Source of the DNA: Hyphomonadaceae bacterium
Lineage (GTDB): Bacteria; Pseudomonadota; Alphaproteobacteria; Caulobacterales; Hyphomonadaceae
Length of the DNA: 64,000 nucleotides
Assembly (NCBI GenBank): GCA_022844345.1
Contig: JALHLU010000009.1
Location: forward strand, 1-64,000
Direction: 5' to 3'
Below, piece by piece: positions 34,637 to 45,147 of this stretch. The notes beneath the pieces are model-generated. The model saw only the letters and a list, made by a program, of their open reading frames with translations, was not told the origin of the DNA and searched no databases. Made by a program: the position numbers and the translations under genes. Every line of letters starts with the position of its first letter. Position 1 is the first letter of the stretch.

Positions 34637-34987
34637 TTAGAAGCGCTCTTCGCGCGCCGACTCCAGCTCGACCTGATAAGCCTTGAGAACTTCTTCCTCG
34701 GAGGCGGTGGGAGCGGCGGCGAGCGCGCGCTTATCCGCTTCCTTCTCGGCTTCCTCGCCGGGACGAACTTCCTGCAGCTCAGCGACCAGGCTGTCACGGA
34801 TGGTTTCGAGGTCGACCGTCTCGTCCGCGATTTCGCGGAGAGCGACGACGGGATCCTTGTCGTTGTCCCGGTCGATGGTGATCGGGGCGCCCTGGCGAAT
34901 CACACGCGCACGATGCGCAGCAAGGAGAACCAGCTGGAACCGGTTCGGTACCTTTTCCACGCAGTCTTCAACCGTCACGCGGGCCAT
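34637..34987 (-). CDS. rpoZ: DNA-directed RNA polymerase subunit omega
   Basis: This is a 116-residue small RNA polymerase subunit. [20 protein letters not shown] and the following LAAHRARVI with [10 protein letters not shown] match the family. The subunit folds beta' and, in many bacteria, forms a ppGpp site with it. The C-terminal 50 residues are acidic and Ala-rich, as in alphaproteobacterial homologues. GGAGAGA lies close before the start. It heads the operon leading into rel. Confidence 0.95.
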   Translation of the reverse strand: MARVTVEDCVEKVPNRFQLVLLAAHRARVIRQGAPITIDRDNDKDPVVALREIADETVDLETIRDSLVAELQEVRPGEEAEKEADKRALAAAPTASEEEVLKAYQVELESAREERF

Positions 34988-35142
34988 GCGTCTCTCCTTT
35001 GGGAACCGCCCTCCCTACAGGAAAGGGTTCGCGGGCGCAACATAGGCTTTCATGGCCGTTTTGGCCAGTTTTTTGGGGACTTTCTGGCATTTGACCCGGC
35101 GATGGGCCCCGGTACAGGAAGGGCTGACAGGAAAGGTGGCCA

Positions 35143-35850
35143 ATGAAGGGACGCAGAGTGAATGCGCGAATCCCAGCTGGACGGGCGCCCAGGGTGATGG
35201 TTGCAGCGCCAGCGGAAGCGCCGCGCGACTGCGCCCTCTGTCCCCGCCTGGCCACTTTCATCGCCACGAACAGGGCGGCTCACCCTGACTGGTTCAACGC
35301 GCCGGTGCCATCCTTTGGGGATGCGACGGGACGGCTCTTGATCGTGGGGCTGGCTCCCGGCCTGCAAGGCGCGAACCGGACGGGGCGGCCCTTCACCGGT
35401 GATTATGCCGGCGACCTGCTCTATTCCACCCTTGCCAAGTACGGGCTTTCGACAGGGCAGTTTGCGGCGCGGCCCGATGATGGCCTGGCGCTGAAGGATG
35501 CAATGATCACCAATGCGGTGCGATGCGTTCCACCGGAAAACAAGCCCACGGGGGCCGAGATCCTGACCTGCCGGCAGTTCCTGGTGAGCCGCATAGCCGA
35601 GATGCCCAACCTGAAGGTGATCCTCGCGCTGGGCCGGATTGCGCATGACAGCACGGTGCGGGCGCTGAACGGCAAGCCGGCCAGCGCCGTGTTCGGTCAC
35701 GCGCGACGGCACAGCATGCGGGGCCCGCAAGGCCCGCTGGCGCTGCACGACAGCTATCACTGCAGCCGGTACAACACGAATACCGGCCGCCTCACCACGG
35801 AGATGTTTCACAACGTTTTCGCGGCGATCGCCAAAGACCTTGGGGCGTGA
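35143..35850 (+). CDS. family 5 uracil-DNA glycosylase (UDGb type)
   Basis: This is a 235-residue base-excision repair enzyme. Motif A is GLAPGLQGANRTGRPFTGD and motif B is HDSYHCSRYNTNTGRL, the family-5 (UDGb) forms, which lack the usual catalytic Asp and act on uracil and other deaminated bases. Cys30, Cys33, Cys128 and Cys143 form the expected iron-sulphur site. The start ATG 35143 has AGGAAAGG about 6 bases upstream; an internal ATG at 35197 would still retain all motifs. Confidence 0.9.
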   Translation: MKGRRVNARIPAGRAPRVMVAAPAEAPRDCALCPRLATFIATNRAAHPDWFNAPVPSFGDATGRLLIVGLAPGLQGANRTGRPFTGDYAGDLLYSTLAKYGLSTGQFAARPDDGLALKDAMITNAVRCVPPENKPTGAEILTCRQFLVSRIAEMPNLKVILALGRIAHDSTVRALNGKPASAVFGHARRHSMRGPQGPLALHDSYHCSRYNTNTGRLTTEMFHNVFAAIAKDLGA

Positions 35851-35898
35851 TGCGCGAAGCGGCTTTGCCGCCGCGAACTTTCCGCTAGACTGCGAGTC

Positions 35899-36351
35899 AT
35901 GGAACCGATCGAGCGCGACCTTGCGACACGGAAGGACGAGCTGAAGAAGCTCGCCATCAACTTGCAGCGCCTTGAAGAAGCGCCAGCAAGACGCGGCACC
36001 GTGGCCTATCGCGAGAAGAATCGGGAGCTTGCCGCGCTGCGCAAACGCATCGAAGTGGTGAAGTTCGGGATCGGCGAGCTCGAAGAGATCATCGCCGAGC
36101 ACAAGCGGCAGATGCGTGACCGCGAGATGAACATCCGCCCGACCCGGCCCGACATCTCCCTGCGCCGGGCGCTGGGCGACCGGGAGCGCAAACGGATCGC
36201 CGCCGACTATCGCCGCAAGATACTGGCGCAGATGCGCGTCTATGGGCCGGATTTCGACCCACAGACGCTCAAGGTGTATGTCGAGCGGGTGACCGACCTG
36301 CAGGGCCACCCCATTTGCGGCTATTCAATAGGCCCGCCGGAATACGAGTAA
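35899..36351 (+). CDS. hypothetical coiled-coil protein
   Basis: This is a 150-residue protein I do not recognise. Residues about 1-80 are charged and heptad-like (LATRKDELKKLAINLQRLEE and LAALRKRIEVVKFGIGELEE), strongly suggesting a coiled coil. The rest is Arg-rich and ends with YVERVTDLQGHPICGY. It has no signal peptide or membrane helix. It lies 48 bases after the glycosylase gene on the same strand and just before the tRNA gene. Codon use is normal for the region. Confidence 0.7.
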   Translation: MEPIERDLATRKDELKKLAINLQRLEEAPARRGTVAYREKNRELAALRKRIEVVKFGIGELEEIIAEHKRQMRDREMNIRPTRPDISLRRALGDRERKRIAADYRRKILAQMRVYGPDFDPQTLKVYVERVTDLQGHPICGYSIGPPEYE

Positions 36352-36429
36352 GCCCCGCCCTCCCCGTGTGCTGAGATGGCTGGCGGACGTTGACCAATTT
36401 CCCTGGTTCGCCTACCTGAGGCCCGGCTC

Positions 36430-36503
36430 GCGGGTATAGCTCAATGGTAGAGCAGCAGCCTTCCAAGCTGAATACGAGGGTTCGATTCCCTCTACCCGCT
36501 CCA
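36430..36503 (+). tRNA. tRNA-Gly(TCC)
   Basis: This is a 74-base cloverleaf. The acceptor stem is GCGGGTA pairing with TACCCGC (36493-36499), followed by discriminator T and an encoded CCA (36501-36503). The D arm is GCTC-AATGGTA-GAGC, the anticodon loop CTTCCAA has anticodon TCC at 36462-36464, and the T arm is GAGGG-TTCGATT-CCCTC. It reads GGA and GGG codons. No integrase gene adjoins it. Confidence 0.95.
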
Positions 36504-36571
36504 GGCCGCCTTCCGATGACGCGCAAGCAATGCCCGCTAAAAGCGCCGGGAGCGTCCCTGATTTCCTAGTA

Positions 36572-36594
36572 GAATCGCCGCCTCGATTAACCAT
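36572..36594 (+). promoter_or_regulatory. CtrA-like half-site next to a GANTC methylation site
   Basis: TTAACCAT (36587-36594) matches the CtrA half-site of Caulobacter-type cell-cycle promoters, and GAATC (36572-36576), a CcrM methylation site, lies 10 bases away. They sit about 175 bp before the hybrid kinase start codon in the 263-bp gap after the tRNA. The nearby divK and pleD genes make CtrA control plausible, but the match is short. Confidence 0.4.
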
Positions 36595-36766
36595 TTCGCG
36601 GCCGGAAATCAGCCTTTCTTAGGGATGCTCGCGTACGACTTGTCGCAGGGAGACACGCTGCACCAGCGGCCTCGCTTCAACCCGCGACGGGACGAGGCGA
36701 AGAGTTGCCGGGCGCGTGTCCTGCACCAGCAAAAGGCTGGGCGGGGAGCGAAAGGCAGAACGTACG

Positions 36767-38401
<1,635 letters not shown>

Positions 38402-38544
38402 GCGGCACTTTGCCGCTTTCGTTACCGTCCGCGCTGGAAAAATCGCTGGCGCTTTCCCCGTTCGTAAGGTGATCTCCCCGGCAGGCCGCCCCAGTTTGGC
38501 AATCGAGTGCGGCGCCGCATCTGCGGACTCAAGGGAGAGACGAC

Positions 38545-39066
38545 ATGAAACTGGTTTCACTGCTGGCCGGGGCCGCGTTGGCCGTTGGCCTTGCCGGCAC
38601 GGCGTCGGCCCAGGGCACATGGCCCAAGGCTGAGTACGTCGCCATTCCGATGGAGATCACCGTCAACAAGCCGGCCGCAGAAGTGTGGGCCAAGGTTGGC
38701 GGCTGGTGCGACATCTCGAAGTGGATTGCACCAGGCCGCGAAGTGCCCTGCGCTGTCACGACGAGCCACAGCGACGTCGGCTCCGTGCGCCTGATCGCCA
38801 ACTCGGTGACCGAGGTGATGGTGTCGAAGACCGAGTTTGGCTACGGCTATGCCCAGCCTGCGGTCGAGGGCAAGTGGTACAACACCTACCACGGCTTCGT
38901 TGAAGCCAAGCCCATCGACGCGACCTCGTCGAAGATCCTCTATACGCTGATGCTCGACGTCGGAAACCTCGCCACGCCGGAAGAGAAGACCAAGTCGGCC
39001 GACGGCTACCGCACGCGATTCAACGGTGCGCTCGCCAACATGAAGAAGCTGGCCGAAGGCGGCTGA
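38545..39066 (+). CDS. exported SRPBCC-fold protein
   Basis: This is a 173-residue protein with a Sec signal peptide (about 1-23, ending AGTASAQ) and a START/Bet v1-like fold: MEITVNKPAAEVWAKVGGWC is the usual first strand and helices, and the last helix is GYRTRFNGALANMKKLAE. SRPBCC proteins bind hydrophobic ligands or act as small-molecule enzymes or chaperones. The ligand is unknown. AGGGAGAG lies upstream of ATG 38545. A strong terminator follows, so it is a single-gene unit. Confidence 0.85.
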   Translation: MKLVSLLAGAALAVGLAGTASAQGTWPKAEYVAIPMEITVNKPAAEVWAKVGGWCDISKWIAPGREVPCAVTTSHSDVGSVRLIANSVTEVMVSKTEFGYGYAQPAVEGKWYNTYHGFVEAKPIDATSSKILYTLMLDVGNLATPEEKTKSADGYRTRFNGALANMKKLAEGG

Positions 39067-39092
39067 TCGACTTCCATCGAAGCGAAGACATG

Positions 39093-39123
39093 CGGCCCGC
39101 CCGTTCAACCGGCGGGCCGTTTT
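39093..39123 (+). terminator. Rho-independent terminator of the SRPBCC gene
   Basis: A perfect 9-bp stem, CGGCCCGCC (39093-39101) with GGCGGGCCG (39111-39119), has a 9-base loop and is followed by TTTT. It sits 27 bases after the SRPBCC stop and directly before the convergent large AsmA-like gene's end. Confidence 0.88.
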
Positions 39124-42100
39124 CTATGGCTGGGGCGTCGCTGGCGGGGCGGGTAGCGACGCGTCCGGCGCAGGCGGCGGCTCGGTCGGGTTCTCGAAGA
39201 TGCGGCGGAGCACGCCTGGCGTGAATGCGGCGACCGGATTGATCTGCACGCGGGCGCGCGCGAACGTTCCTCTCACCGAATAGGTCGGCGCGAACATGCC
39301 CTCGCCCTGGCGCGAGACGAACAGGTCGCCGATCACAGGCAGTCCGCCCAGCAGGGAGTTGACGCCGAAGGACGGCACCAGCACGCCATCAAGCGACAGC
39401 TCGCCCGTTTCCGGTGATATCCACCCGCGCGCCGTTATGCCCATGGCCGGCCCCGAGGCGCGCATGCCCGGCGCGTCTATGCGGCCATCAATGATCCTGA
39501 TGGGCGCGTTGACCTCGGTGAACAGAACGCCATCGCCGGACAGCACGTCGGCCAGCCCTTGCAGCGAAGCGAGCGAGAATATCTGCGCGAGCAGCGGCGC
39601 GTCCTTGAGGCGCACGTCTGTCATCGTGACTGTGGCGTCGCCGTCGGCGCCGACAAAGGCGCCGTCGACGGCAAGCTTGCCGCCGATGAGGTAGTCCGCT
39701 TTGAACAAGACGCGAGCGGCAAAGCCGGCGTCGTCAGAGCGGAGGGAGATGTTCTTCGTCTCGCCGCTCGTGCTCAGGGCGACGTTGACATACTTGTCGC
39801 GCGCGATCTGGCCGGAGATAGAACCGCTGCGCGGGCCTTCGCCATCGACACTGAAGGAAATGCGTGCATTCGAGATGTCGGTGTCGGGCCGGACGCGCAG
39901 CTTGTCGGTGTTGAGCTGCAGTTCATGCAGCGGCCCGGGATCACCGGGCCCGCCCATGGCGGTCGGCGACGCACCGCCGCCGGACATGTCCAGCATCTGA
40001 TCCATCCACGGGCTTGCATCGAAAAACGGACCTGAGAGCGACGCGCGATAGCCACCGTCCGACTTGCGCGTGATGCGGCCACGAACATCCAGCGTGCCGC
40101 GCGAGAACAGACGCTCGATGTCAATCGCCTTCACCATATTGTCGCCGTCCAACTGGGCTTCGGCGACGAGTTCGAGGCCGTCGGCGCGAATGTCGCCCAC
40201 GACGATGGCGCTGTCGTCACCCTTGCCATAGCGGAATGTGCCCTTGGCTTGCGCATTGAGGGGCTTGCGCCACCCGAACTCAGCGATATCGATCTGCGCG
40301 TGTTCAAGATCGACGCTGGCCGTCACGAGATCGAAGTTGCGGCCGCCGGGTCCAGAGGCCTTGAGTTCGACCTCCGCTTCACCCTGCATGACGTTGCGCG
40401 CGGCAAGTCCAAACGCGTTGAGCAGGTCAGGATTGGCGCGGGCGCGGGCGACAAGCTGAGCGCCGGCGTCGTCGCCGCTGACGGCTTCGCGCCACTCGAA
40501 ACTGACTGGCGCAGGCCCGAACCGCCCCTCCCCGTCCATCGACATGCCGTCCTGGGTCAGCTCCATTCTGACCCCGCCGCCGGCGAGGCCGAAGTCGCCC
40601 GCGATATCGGGCACGACGACGTTTTCGAATTCGCCCTTGATGTTGAACCTGATGTCCTTGTCCGTCAGTTCGCCGATCATCGGATAGCCGACCTGGACGC
40701 TGACATTTCCATCGCCGGAAATCTGGGCGATCTGGAGATTGTAGCGCTCGGCGATATCCAGCTTGCTGTCGTCGACAATGCGCAGCAGGTCCATCAGCGG
40801 GCCGCGTCCTGCCACGGTGATTTCGGCCATTGCGCCAGCTGGTGAGAACTGCGGCAGGACGATCTTCGCTTCGTCGATCTCCCAAGCCTGAAGCGCGCCG
40901 CCCGTCACGTCCAGGGTGATGCTGTTCCCCTTGAGGTGGCCGGCTCCGGAAACGTTCGTTACGGCCGGAAAGTCCGGCAGGAATTTCACCGTAGCCTGTT
41001 CGACGTCGAACGTGAGCGACAAGTTTTCGTCGGGCAGAAAGCCCTTTGCTGTGGCGCCCGGCGGCCAGTCAATCGCAACGACTGCATTGCTGATGACGGC
41101 TTCGGGAATATTCGTCTTCACCCAGTTGCGGGCAAATGAATCCGCCAACACCGGCCAGAAGGCGACGACCTGTGCCGGGGTGAATGTTCCTTCCGTCGCA
41201 GCCTTGACCTTGACGCCAACGCCGAGCTTGTCGCCTTCGCCCTCCAGCCAGATTTCGCCCGAGCCAGAGGCGGTCATCACGCCATTGCCGGCCTTGATGC
41301 TGGAGACGGTCAAGCGGCGCAGGTCAGTCGATATCTGCCCGCTCAGGGCCGCACTCTTGATCTGCATGGGCCCGTCGAAGAGCGGCGCCAGCGTCATTGT
41401 GAACGCTTCGCTCGACAGGGCGAAATCGGTGGGCAGCGTGGCGTCACCGGCCATGATCGCCCGAGCGTCGAGCGCGCCGGTGAAGGTCCCCGCCACCCGG
41501 TCGCTGTCGATACTGAGCGCTTCCAGCGTGATAAACTTGGTGGCCGGATCGTAGACCGCCGCGAACGACAGATCCCGCACCGCGACAGTCCCTTCGTTCA
41601 CCTGGAGGGCGCCGGAGACGCCGGAGAGCGAAAGCTTGGTGTTGAGGAGGCCGCTGCGTTCGCTGGCAGTGGCGGCGAAGGTGGCGTTGGCAGAGCTGTC
41701 TGACGTGAAAGCGTCGCCCGAATAACCGAACATCTGGGCGATCGACATGGGGTCGACGCCTTCGAGGGTGATATTGCCCGAGGCGTGGGCAACATCGCCA
41801 TCCGACGTCAGTTCGATGCGCACCTTGTTGGGCTCGCCTTCACGGGCGCCGGCGAGCCGAATATCGAGTTCGAGCGACACGCCGTCGCGTGTCGCCTTCC
41901 ATATGCCGTCGACAGGATTGGCGCCCCAGGTCGTTCCCGTCTTCTGATCAACCACATCAAGGTGGAAGCCCGCCAGTTCGACCTGCTCGAACGAACCGGC
42001 CGCAACCAGCGCGCGGATCGGCGTCGCCAGCGTCCCCCAGTCAAGATCGCGCACCGGATCGAACGGCTTGTCGCTGGGATCTGGTTCCTTCGCGATCTCG

Positions 42101-42513
42101 ATGTCCGCGAGCGTCCAGACTCCATCCTTGCTCCGCACCACGGTGGCCCGGCCATCCTCAAGACGCAGCTGCCGGGGCTTGACCTGCAAGGCCAGCAGCG
42201 CGCCGGCTTCGAGCGCAATCATCGCGCGTTCGGCGCGGAAGGCAGGCTGATTGTCCGCCCCCATCGCGGTAAAGCCGCGCGCAACGGCCTCGACCCGGCC
42301 CCGGCTCCGCACCCATTCAAGCGCCAGCGTCTCGATCTGCACGGGCTTGCCGCCGCGCGCCTCCGCCAGAGATCGTTCCACCTGCGGACGGATAAATTCG
42401 AGATCGATGGGCCCCTGGGACAGGCGCCAAGCCAGGAATCCCGCACCCGCCAGAATCAGGAAGGTGATGAACGCCAGAATTTCAAGGAACAGGATCTTGG
42501 CCGAAACCTTCAC
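39124..42513 (-). CDS. large AsmA/YhdP-type membrane-anchored protein
   Basis: This is a 1129-residue protein with one N-terminal membrane helix (about 7-29, FLEILAFITFLILAGAGFLA). A very long beta-rich periplasmic body follows, with DUF3971-like repeats (for example GEIWLEGEGDKLGVGVKV) and an AsmA-like C-terminal region (GLADVLSGDGVLFTEVNAPI, GWISPETGELSLDGVLVPSF). It ends in a Pro-rich tail. AsmA, YhdP and TamB proteins form bridge-like tubes that move phospholipid between membranes; that role is inferred here. The length is close to that of YhdP proteins. It is convergent with the SRPBCC gene. Confidence 0.87.
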   Translation of the reverse strand: MKVSAKILFLEILAFITFLILAGAGFLAWRLSQGPIDLEFIRPQVERSLAEARGGKPVQIETLALEWVRSRGRVEAVARGFTAMGADNQPAFRAERAMIALEAGALLALQVKPRQLRLEDGRATVVRSKDGVWTLADIEIAKEPDPSDKPFDPVRDLDWGTLATPIRALVAAGSFEQVELAGFHLDVVDQKTGTTWGANPVDGIWKATRDGVSLELDIRLAGAREGEPNKVRIELTSDGDVAHASGNITLEGVDPMSIAQMFGYSGDAFTSDSSANATFAATASERSGLLNTKLSLSGVSGALQVNEGTVAVRDLSFAAVYDPATKFITLEALSIDSDRVAGTFTGALDARAIMAGDATLPTDFALSSEAFTMTLAPLFDGPMQIKSAALSGQISTDLRRLTVSSIKAGNGVMTASGSGEIWLEGEGDKLGVGVKVKAATEGTFTPAQVVAFWPVLADSFARNWVKTNIPEAVISNAVVAIDWPPGATAKGFLPDENLSLTFDVEQATVKFLPDFPAVTNVSGAGHLKGNSITLDVTGGALQAWEIDEAKIVLPQFSPAGAMAEITVAGRGPLMDLLRIVDDSKLDIAERYNLQIAQISGDGNVSVQVGYPMIGELTDKDIRFNIKGEFENVVVPDIAGDFGLAGGGVRMELTQDGMSMDGEGRFGPAPVSFEWREAVSGDDAGAQLVARARANPDLLNAFGLAARNVMQGEAEVELKASGPGGRNFDLVTASVDLEHAQIDIAEFGWRKPLNAQAKGTFRYGKGDDSAIVVGDIRADGLELVAEAQLDGDNMVKAIDIERLFSRGTLDVRGRITRKSDGGYRASLSGPFFDASPWMDQMLDMSGGGASPTAMGGPGDPGPLHELQLNTDKLRVRPDTDISNARISFSVDGEGPRSGSISGQIARDKYVNVALSTSGETKNISLRSDDAGFAARVLFKADYLIGGKLAVDGAFVGADGDATVTMTDVRLKDAPLLAQIFSLASLQGLADVLSGDGVLFTEVNAPIRIIDGRIDAPGMRASGPAMGITARGWISPETGELSLDGVLVPSFGVNSLLGGLPVIGDLFVSRQGEGMFAPTYSVRGTFARARVQINPVAAFTPGVLRRIFENPTEPPPAPDASLPAPPATPQP

Positions 42514-42634
42514 GGCTTCGCCCCCGAACGCTGACGCAGCGTTGGGCGGACGGCGATTTGCTGCCGCTTCACCGGGAGACGTGGACGGCGATAGAAGTCC
42601 ATGATCCCTGACACCACAAAAACACGGATGGATT

Positions 42635-43108
42635 GTGTCACAGCAACTTGCAGCCGGCGACCCGGCTCCCGCATTTCAACTGCCAGCGACGCCCCGGGGG
42701 GCCGCCAGCCTCGATGATTATGCAGGAAAAACCCTTATACTCTTCTTCTATCCCAAGGATGATACCGACGCCTGCACCCGGGAAGCAGTCGCGTTCAGCG
42801 GCATGCAGTCGCGCTTCAGGCGAGGCGGCGCCGACCTACTGGGCATTTCCCGCGACAGCATGGCCGACCACAAGACGTTTACAGCCAAACACGGGCTCAA
42901 GGTCCGCCTCGGCTCCGACGAGGACGGCCAGGTGTGCGACGCCTTCGGCGTCTGGCGGGAGAAGCAGCTCTACGGCAACCGGTTCATGGGCATCGTGCGA
43001 TCCACCTTCCTGATCGGTCCGGACAGCGTGATCCAGCAGGTGTGGCGAAACGTCCGCGTTCCGGGACACGCAGAGACTGTTTTGCGGGCAGCGGCATCAT
43101 TTCGTTAA
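42635..43108 (+). CDS. bcp: thioredoxin-dependent peroxiredoxin, BCP/PrxQ type
   Basis: This is a 157-residue peroxiredoxin. FFYPKDDTDACTREAVAF carries the peroxidatic Cys47 with the needed Thr; GISRDSMADHKTF and FLIGPDSVIQQVWR are family marks. The usual second Cys five residues after the first is missing (Arg-Glu-Ala-Val here). Cys101 is the only other cysteine, so the resolving step may use it or a partner thiol. The start is GTG 42635. It is divergent from the AsmA-like gene. Confidence 0.9.
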   Translation: MSQQLAAGDPAPAFQLPATPRGAASLDDYAGKTLILFFYPKDDTDACTREAVAFSGMQSRFRRGGADLLGISRDSMADHKTFTAKHGLKVRLGSDEDGQVCDAFGVWREKQLYGNRFMGIVRSTFLIGPDSVIQQVWRNVRVPGHAETVLRAAASFR

Positions 43109-43113
43109 CCATA
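43106..43113 (+). promoter_or_regulatory. CtrA-like half-site upstream of the M23-bactofilin pair
   Basis: TTAACCAT overlaps the bcp stop codon, 177 bp before the M23 peptidase gene. A second TTAAC lies at 43146-43150. The spacing (40 bp) is not the full TTAA-N7-TTAA site, so this is only a half-site match. Cell-cycle control of a morphogenetic peptidase would make sense. Confidence 0.3.
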
Positions 43114-43289
43114 TCACCGCCATTTGGATTGGGTATACGGATGCTTAACCCGGCTGCTTGAGGCTGGCGAAAAAGCTGACCTTAGGGGTTCGCGTGCGCG
43201 AATTTCTGAGCTATCCATGTGACCGCCGGGCAACATCCAGCGGGGCAACGCGGGGCTTGGCGCGTAGAGAAATTGATCGGGCAGTGTAA

Positions 43290-44507
43290 ATGGCGGTCAA
43301 GCAATTGAAGGCGAAGACCAAAGCCTTCTTTGAGAAGGCTTTTCCTGAACGGCAGATCTATCACCGCAGCGGCGGCTCCGTTCGGTATGTTTCGATCTCT
43401 CCATGGCGCCAGGCGATGATCGCCGGCGCTGCGACTCTGGTTGTCGGCTGGTGCCTGTTCGCGACCGTTGCGGTCCTGCTTCGTGGGCCGGGAATGGACA
43501 GCGGCGGCGGCTCGCTGGACAAGCAGTCGGCTCGCCTTGAGCGCGAACTTCGTCAGGCGCGCGCCGCTGAGCAGACCGCCCTCCACCTGCTTGAGACGCG
43601 GACTCAGGATTTCAACAGTGCGATCGTCGAGGCCAAGAGCCGTCACGAAACGCTCAAGAAGCTGCTGTCGAGCCTGCAGGGAGGCGATACGGCCTCGGCC
43701 ATCGTGCTTAACGGCTCCAACGCTACCATGCTGATCGATTCCACCATCGAGGAAGGCGATCCACGGCAAAGCCGTCCTGAATGGTCGTCGGGCGATGACC
43801 GCGACGGCGTCTTCCGCGCGCCGACCGACAAGCTTATCGGCGAACAGGCCCTGCTGCTTGATTCCTTCGAGGAAGAAGCCGTTCTGCGTTCCGAGACGGC
43901 GCGTGGCGTCATTCGTCTCACCGGCGTGCCTGCCTCCCGCGTGCTGGAGCAGTCCGGCGTTGGCGGTCCGCTGGTGCCGGTGAGCTTTGCGGCCAACGGT
44001 AAGCCGCTTGAGTCGATCACCGACCCTTTCGAACGCCGTATTTATGAGGTCGAAGCCCGGCTCTACGAAGCCCAGCTCTACGAGAAGGCGTTGCGGTCCC
44101 TGCCCCTCGGAATCCCTGTCCAGGGCAGCTACCGGGAAACATCCGGCTTCGGTTACCGGACCGACCCGTTTGGCCGCGGCACCGCCTTTCATGAAGGCAC
44201 CGATCTTGCAGCCTTTACTGGAGCGCCGTTGATTGCATCGGCGCCGGGGAAGATCATCTACGCAGGGGTCAAGGGCGGGTACGGACGGACAGTCGAGATT
44301 GACCATGGCGGAGGCTTCCGCACGCTTTACGGGCATATGAACTCGATCAGCGCGAAGGTTGGCGACACTGTCGCCCTCGGCCAGAAAGTTGGCACAATGG
44401 GGTCAACTGGAAGAAGTACGGGACCGCACCTCCACTACGAGATATACTTCCGCGGAAAGTCGTACGATCCGATCAAGTTTTTGAGGGCTGGCAAGCATGT
44501 TCACTAA
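43290..44507 (+). CDS. membrane-anchored M23 (LytM) peptidoglycan endopeptidase, LmdC-like
   Basis: This is a 405-residue protein. A basic cytoplasmic N-terminus (DUF5930-like) and a membrane helix (about 41-64) precede a coiled-coil stretch (75-130) and a periplasmic M23 domain. The zinc ligands are His301 and Asp305 in FHEGTDLA and His382 in PHLHYE, with His349 in YGHM, so the enzyme should be active. In stalked and budding alphaproteobacteria, an M23 peptidase of this build (LmdC) is encoded beside a bactofilin and works with it in shaping the cell. It overlaps the bactofilin gene by 11 bases. Confidence 0.9.
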   Translation: MAVKQLKAKTKAFFEKAFPERQIYHRSGGSVRYVSISPWRQAMIAGAATLVVGWCLFATVAVLLRGPGMDSGGGSLDKQSARLERELRQARAAEQTALHLLETRTQDFNSAIVEAKSRHETLKKLLSSLQGGDTASAIVLNGSNATMLIDSTIEEGDPRQSRPEWSSGDDRDGVFRAPTDKLIGEQALLLDSFEEEAVLRSETARGVIRLTGVPASRVLEQSGVGGPLVPVSFAANGKPLESITDPFERRIYEVEARLYEAQLYEKALRSLPLGIPVQGSYRETSGFGYRTDPFGRGTAFHEGTDLAAFTGAPLIASAPGKIIYAGVKGGYGRTVEIDHGGGFRTLYGHMNSISAKVGDTVALGQKVGTMGSTGRSTGPHLHYEIYFRGKSYDPIKFLRAGKHVH

Positions 44508-44946
44508 GGGCAAATCACCTGAGCCGACACCGGCGCCCCAGGCCCCCAAGCCCGTTCTGACGGATCCGGGAGCCAAGCGCGCGCCGCTGGCGGCCCGCTC
44601 GGGGCCATCGATCATCTCCGCCGACGTGAAGATGACCGGCACGATCGTCAGCACTGGCGAAATCGACATCAACGGCCAGATCGAGGGCGATGTGCGCGCC
44701 TCCGCCCTGACGGTTGGCGAAACCGGCGCTGTCAAAGGCGAAGTTGTCGCTGAGTCCATCGTTGTTCGTGGCACAGTCGAGGGCCGCATCCGTGGCCGCA
44801 AGGTTCAGCTCTGTACCGGAGCCAAGGTGCGTGGCGACATCTTCCACGCTTCACTGGCCATCGAGCCGAACGCCATCTTCGAAGGCGCTGTCAAACACGC
44901 GCAGGACCCGATGGCCGAACAGCCGGGATCACCGCCTGTCGCCTGA
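44497..44946 (+). CDS. bactofilin
   Basis: This is a 149-residue cytoskeletal protein. A Pro-rich N-terminal tail (about 1-35) precedes the bactofilin beta-helix: ISADVKMTGTIVSTGEIDIN, GQIEGDVRASALTVGETGAV, and KVRGDIFHASLAIEPNAIFEG repeat at about 17-18 residues per turn. Bactofilins self-assemble into filaments without nucleotide and recruit cell-wall enzymes at defined sites, such as stalk bases. The 11-base overlap with the M23 gene supports a direct partnership. A strong terminator follows. Confidence 0.93.
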   Translation: MFTKGKSPEPTPAPQAPKPVLTDPGAKRAPLAARSGPSIISADVKMTGTIVSTGEIDINGQIEGDVRASALTVGETGAVKGEVVAESIVVRGTVEGRIRGRKVQLCTGAKVRGDIFHASLAIEPNAIFEGAVKHAQDPMAEQPGSPPVA

Positions 44947-44971
44947 GCGATCTGGCAAGACGAACTCAGGA

Positions 44972-44995
44972 AAGGCCGCCTCCGGGCGGCCTTTT
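44972..44995 (+). terminator. Rho-independent terminator of the M23-bactofilin operon
   Basis: AAGGCCGCC pairs with GGCGGCCTT around a 4-base TCCG loop, followed by further T residues (to 44995), 25 bases after the bactofilin stop. Confidence 0.88.
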
Positions 44996-45089
44996 CATTT
45001 CGGGCGAGCCCCCCAATGCAGGCGGGCCGGCCGGTGCTGCGCTTTCGCCCCAAGCCGTCTGTCGTCGTAAGCGATGACCTGAAATGCAG

Positions 45090-45115
45090 AACGCCCGGCA
45101 TTGCTGCCGGGCGTT
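45090..45115 (-). terminator. hairpin downstream of the HU gene, candidate terminator
   Basis: A perfect 11-bp stem, AACGCCCGGCA (45090-45100) with TGCCGGGCGTT (45105-45115), has a 4-base loop and lies 32 bp beyond the HU stop. No clear T-run follows on either strand, so its strength as an intrinsic terminator is uncertain. Confidence 0.55.
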
Positions 45116-45147
45116 CCAATCGTTGGGTCAGTGAAATCGCTGAGCCG

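Noticed and set aside
36430-36503. The tRNA-Gly gene as an alternative ICE attachment site
   Set aside because: No integrase gene, repeat or foreign gene lies next to it; the integrase is at guaA, 23 kb away.
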